NCBI RefSeq assembly: GCF_001050115.1
Contig: NZ_CP012024.1
Coordinates: 1,902,001 to 1,966,000, forward strand
DNA length: 64,000 nt
DNA from: Bacillus smithii
GTDB lineage: Bacteria > Bacillota > Bacilli > Bacillales > DSM-4216
Reading direction: 5' to 3'
Part shown: positions 62,171 to 64,000 of the stretch, one piece after another
How the letters are laid out: the number at the start of each line of letters is the position of its first letter
Numbering within the stretch: position 1 is the first letter of the stretch
Program-made: the position numbers and the translations under genes
The notes under the pieces: generated by a model
Database searches by the model: none
The model's input: the letters and a program-made list of their open reading frames with translations, nothing else
What the model was told of the DNA's origin: nothing

Positions 62171-62279
62171 ACCTTTCACTCCTCGTTGATTGGGCTTTTT
62201 CTCTTACATTAGTTCAAAGTATGCATTTGCCCCATGGCAGGATTGGGTGTTAGCCTAAATTCATTCTTATCCGTTTCTG

Positions 62280-62780
62280 TTATTTCACTGTAACGGTAAG
62301 CAATACCTCTTCTCCGGCTGTTACAATATCATTTTCTTTTTTTGCAATGTTTTCAATCATATCGCCATTCGTCACGATGATGGGTGTGATGGTGGAATTC
62401 GCCTTTTCCCGTATTAAATTTAGATCAAATGTGATGAGAAGATCCCCTTTTTTTACTTTGTCGCCTTGGGAAACATGACTTTCAAACCCTTCCCCTTTCA
62501 TCGAGACCGTTTCCAGCCCGACATGGATCAAGATTTCGGCCCCATTGGCGGCTTTTATTCCCACAGCATGTTTGGTTGGAAATATTTGCATGATATCACC
62601 GTCAAAAGGGGCCACTACTCTTCCGTCGCTAGGTTCAATAGCCATTCCGTCTCCCATCATTTTTTCAGAAAAGACAGGATCAGGCACTTCTTCAAGTGAA
62701 AGGATTTTGCCACTTACAGGTGTGTAAACATCTATTTCTTTTGACGGCTTCCCCTTTTTCCGGAATAGCCATTTAAACAA
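62280..62780 (-). CDS. ypqE: PTS glucose-type IIA component, YpqE-like
   Basis: 166 aa. Full EIIA-Glc domain: 'VYTPVSGKILSLEEVPDPVF', 'MMGDGMAIEPSDGRVVAPFD', 'GDIMQIFPTKHAVGIKAANG' with the first active-site His, and 'AEILIHVGLETVSMKGEGF' with the phosphorylated His. It receives phosphate from HPr and passes it to a IIBC permease encoded elsewhere. The position next to msrB-msrA matches B. subtilis ypqE. Cytoplasmic. Confidence 0.92.
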   Translation of the reverse strand: MFKWLFRKKGKPSKEIDVYTPVSGKILSLEEVPDPVFSEKMMGDGMAIEPSDGRVVAPFDGDIMQIFPTKHAVGIKAANGAEILIHVGLETVSMKGEGFESHVSQGDKVKKGDLLITFDLNLIREKANSTITPIIVTNGDMIENIAKKENDIVTAGEEVLLTVTVK

Positions 62781-62786
62781 GACTGT

Positions 62787-63239
62787 TCATCCTTTCTCTT
62801 CTTTATCCTCAAACAAATATAAATAATCAGCGTATCCTTCTTCGGCCATTTTCTCTTTCGGAATAAATCGAAGAGCGGCGGAATTAATGCAGTAGCGAAG
62901 GCCTGTCGGTGCTGGACCATCATTGAAAACATGTCCTAAATGCGAATCAGCTGTTTTGCTCCGTACTTCCGTTCTGATCATAAAATGGCTAAAATCTGCT
63001 TTTTCGACCATCTCTTTTTCGTCAATCGGCTTTGTAAAACTAGGCCAACCGCAGCCAGCGTCATATTTATCCTTCGAGCTGAATAACGGCTTTCCGGAGA
63101 TGATATCGACATAAATGCCATCTTCAAAGTGATCCCAATATTCATTTTGAAAAGGCGGTTCTGTTCCTTGATTTTGCGTTACTTCGTATTGAATCGGAGT
63201 AAGTTGTTTTTTTAATTCTTCTTTATTCTTCATTTTCAT
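62787..63239 (-). CDS. msrB: Peptide methionine-(R)-S-oxide reductase
   Basis: 150 aa. Motifs '[20 protein letters not shown]', '[20 protein letters not shown]', '[20 protein letters not shown]' and catalytic Cys in '[14 protein letters not shown]'. Only one Cys lies in the CGWPSF region, so the zinc site of many MsrB proteins is absent, as in B. subtilis. It overlaps the msrA stop by 17 bases. Repairs R-methionine sulfoxide in oxidised proteins using thioredoxin. Confidence 0.95.
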   Translation of the reverse strand: MKMKNKEELKKQLTPIQYEVTQNQGTEPPFQNEYWDHFEDGIYVDIISGKPLFSSKDKYDAGCGWPSFTKPIDEKEMVEKADFSHFMIRTEVRSKTADSHLGHVFNDGPAPTGLRYCINSAALRFIPKEKMAEEGYADYLYLFEDKEEKG

Positions 63240-63774
63240 GATCCCCCCAATGGTTTTTGATAAACTGTTCCCGCCCGGATCCGATCACATAAGCGTTGTA
63301 TCTGAGAGGAAATTTTTTATAAAAATCCTGATGGTAGTCTTCTGCAGGATAAAACGGTTTTGCCGGCAAAATTTCTGTTACAATCGGTTGAGAAAATTTA
63401 CCGCTTTCTTCAAGCTTTCTTTTTGACTGCTCTGCTAGTTTACGCTGTTCTTCATTATGGTAAAAGATGGCTGTTTTATACGAAGATCCCCGATCATAAA
63501 ATTGACCGCCGTCATCGGTTGGATCAATTTGCATCCAGAAAATATCGAGCAATTTTTCATAAGGAAAAAGTTCAGGATCATAAGTGATTTCTACCGCTTC
63601 ACGATGCCCTGTCGTTCCACTGCAAACCTCTTCATACGTAGGATTTGGCTTATGGCCGCCTGTATATCCAGAAAAGATTTTTTCAATTCCCGGCAGTTGG
63701 TCAAACGGTTTGACCATACACCAAAAACAGCCACCTGCAAATGTCGCTTTTTCTAAACGTTTTTCGTTGGTCAT
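63223..63774 (-). CDS. msrA: Peptide methionine-(S)-S-oxide reductase
   Basis: 183 aa from the ATG at 63774 ([15 protein letters not shown]), which follows GAGGTGAAGG; the longer frame upstream is not family-like. Catalytic motif GCFWC in '[18 protein letters not shown]', then '[20 protein letters not shown]', '[20 protein letters not shown]' and '[20 protein letters not shown]'. Repairs S-methionine sulfoxide. It leads the msrA-msrB operon, with ypqE following. Confidence 0.95.
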   Translation of the reverse strand: MTNEKRLEKATFAGGCFWCMVKPFDQLPGIEKIFSGYTGGHKPNPTYEEVCSGTTGHREAVEITYDPELFPYEKLLDIFWMQIDPTDDGGQFYDRGSSYKTAIFYHNEEQRKLAEQSKRKLEESGKFSQPIVTEILPAKPFYPAEDYHQDFYKKFPLRYNAYVIGSGREQFIKNHWGDHENEE

Positions 63775-64000
63775 CGGTCCTTCACCTCGTTTTCTTTCAA
63801 AATACCTTCTGCTACTTATTTTAGCGTTTTTTCTTAAAAAGAAAAGCAAAGCAACCGGACATGGAAAGATTCCCATTTCTTTTAATAGAAACAAAATTTT
63901 TCCGATCAATCCAACGTTTTCGTTAACCTGTGATATCCAATTAAAAGGCTTCTCATTACATATTCAGAGAAAGTGGAAATTCATTTTCATTTAAAGGTTT

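Overview
The window comes from a low-to-moderate GC Firmicute of the family Bacillaceae. The evidence is the gene content: an aa3-600 quinol oxidase (qoxABCD), a ribDE(BA)H operon under an FMN riboswitch, a Ku/two-domain LigD pair, and a stretch matching the Bacillus subtilis neighbourhood ctpA-yodJ-deoD-yodL / yozD-yodN, plus spo0M, yozE, ypqE-msrA-msrB and a YjcZ-like spore peptide. Strong GGAGG ribosome binding sites fit. The species cannot be fixed from the sequence alone; a thermophilic or moderately thermophilic relative is plausible.

Layout. 1-6100: end of a TSUP-family permease, then lhgO divergent from a FadR-type regulator and glcD-glcF (2-hydroxyacid oxidation), with three palindromic operator-like sites between them. 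6.3-9.1 kb: a membrane protein of unknown function and an accessory patch of tiny or broken ORFs that holds a MITE-like element. 9.1-14.7 kb: a CRISPR island with three short arrays in the ATTGAAAC-ending (type I-B/III) repeat class and one cas6 gene cut in two by an IS4-family element. No other cas gene is visible. Each array has, about 142-145 bp into its leader, the same GTCGTCGA...TCGACGAC hairpin. An aldo/keto reductase lies between arrays 2 and 3.

15-30 kb: a YoaI/HpaB-like flavin monooxygenase, an AIM24-like protein, an ACT-domain/UPF0210 pair, two parts of an amino-acid ABC importer (no ATPase nearby), an aldehyde dehydrogenase, a split ThrE-type exporter and qoxABCD. 30-44 kb: a small monooxygenase-like gene with a Fur-box-like site upstream, thiD-thiM-thiE under a TPP riboswitch, an ISLre2-family element, a PAP2 phosphatase, Ku and LigD (non-homologous end joining), dapF, and the riboflavin operon under an FMN riboswitch. 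44-49 kb: DedA, a degenerate tRNA-like sequence just ahead of a GNAT acetyltransferase, MATE, and an SDR lacking the usual catalytic Tyr. 49-64 kb: a YkwD-like CAP protein, MarR, ctpA, yodJ, deoD, yodL, spo0M, an IS30-family element, yozD, yodN, yozE, a flavoprotein, a YjcZ-like peptide, ypqE and msrA-msrB.

The most interesting unexplained structure is (a) the conserved leader hairpin shared by the three CRISPR arrays, (b) a structured sequence with invariant TGG/CAGAGG internal-loop strands and compensatory outer-stem changes, found once inside the MITE-like element (7619-7722) and once inside the IS30-family element (56572-56680), and (c) the tRNA-like sequence at 45722-45789, whose 3' half can also pair with a downstream inverted copy of itself.
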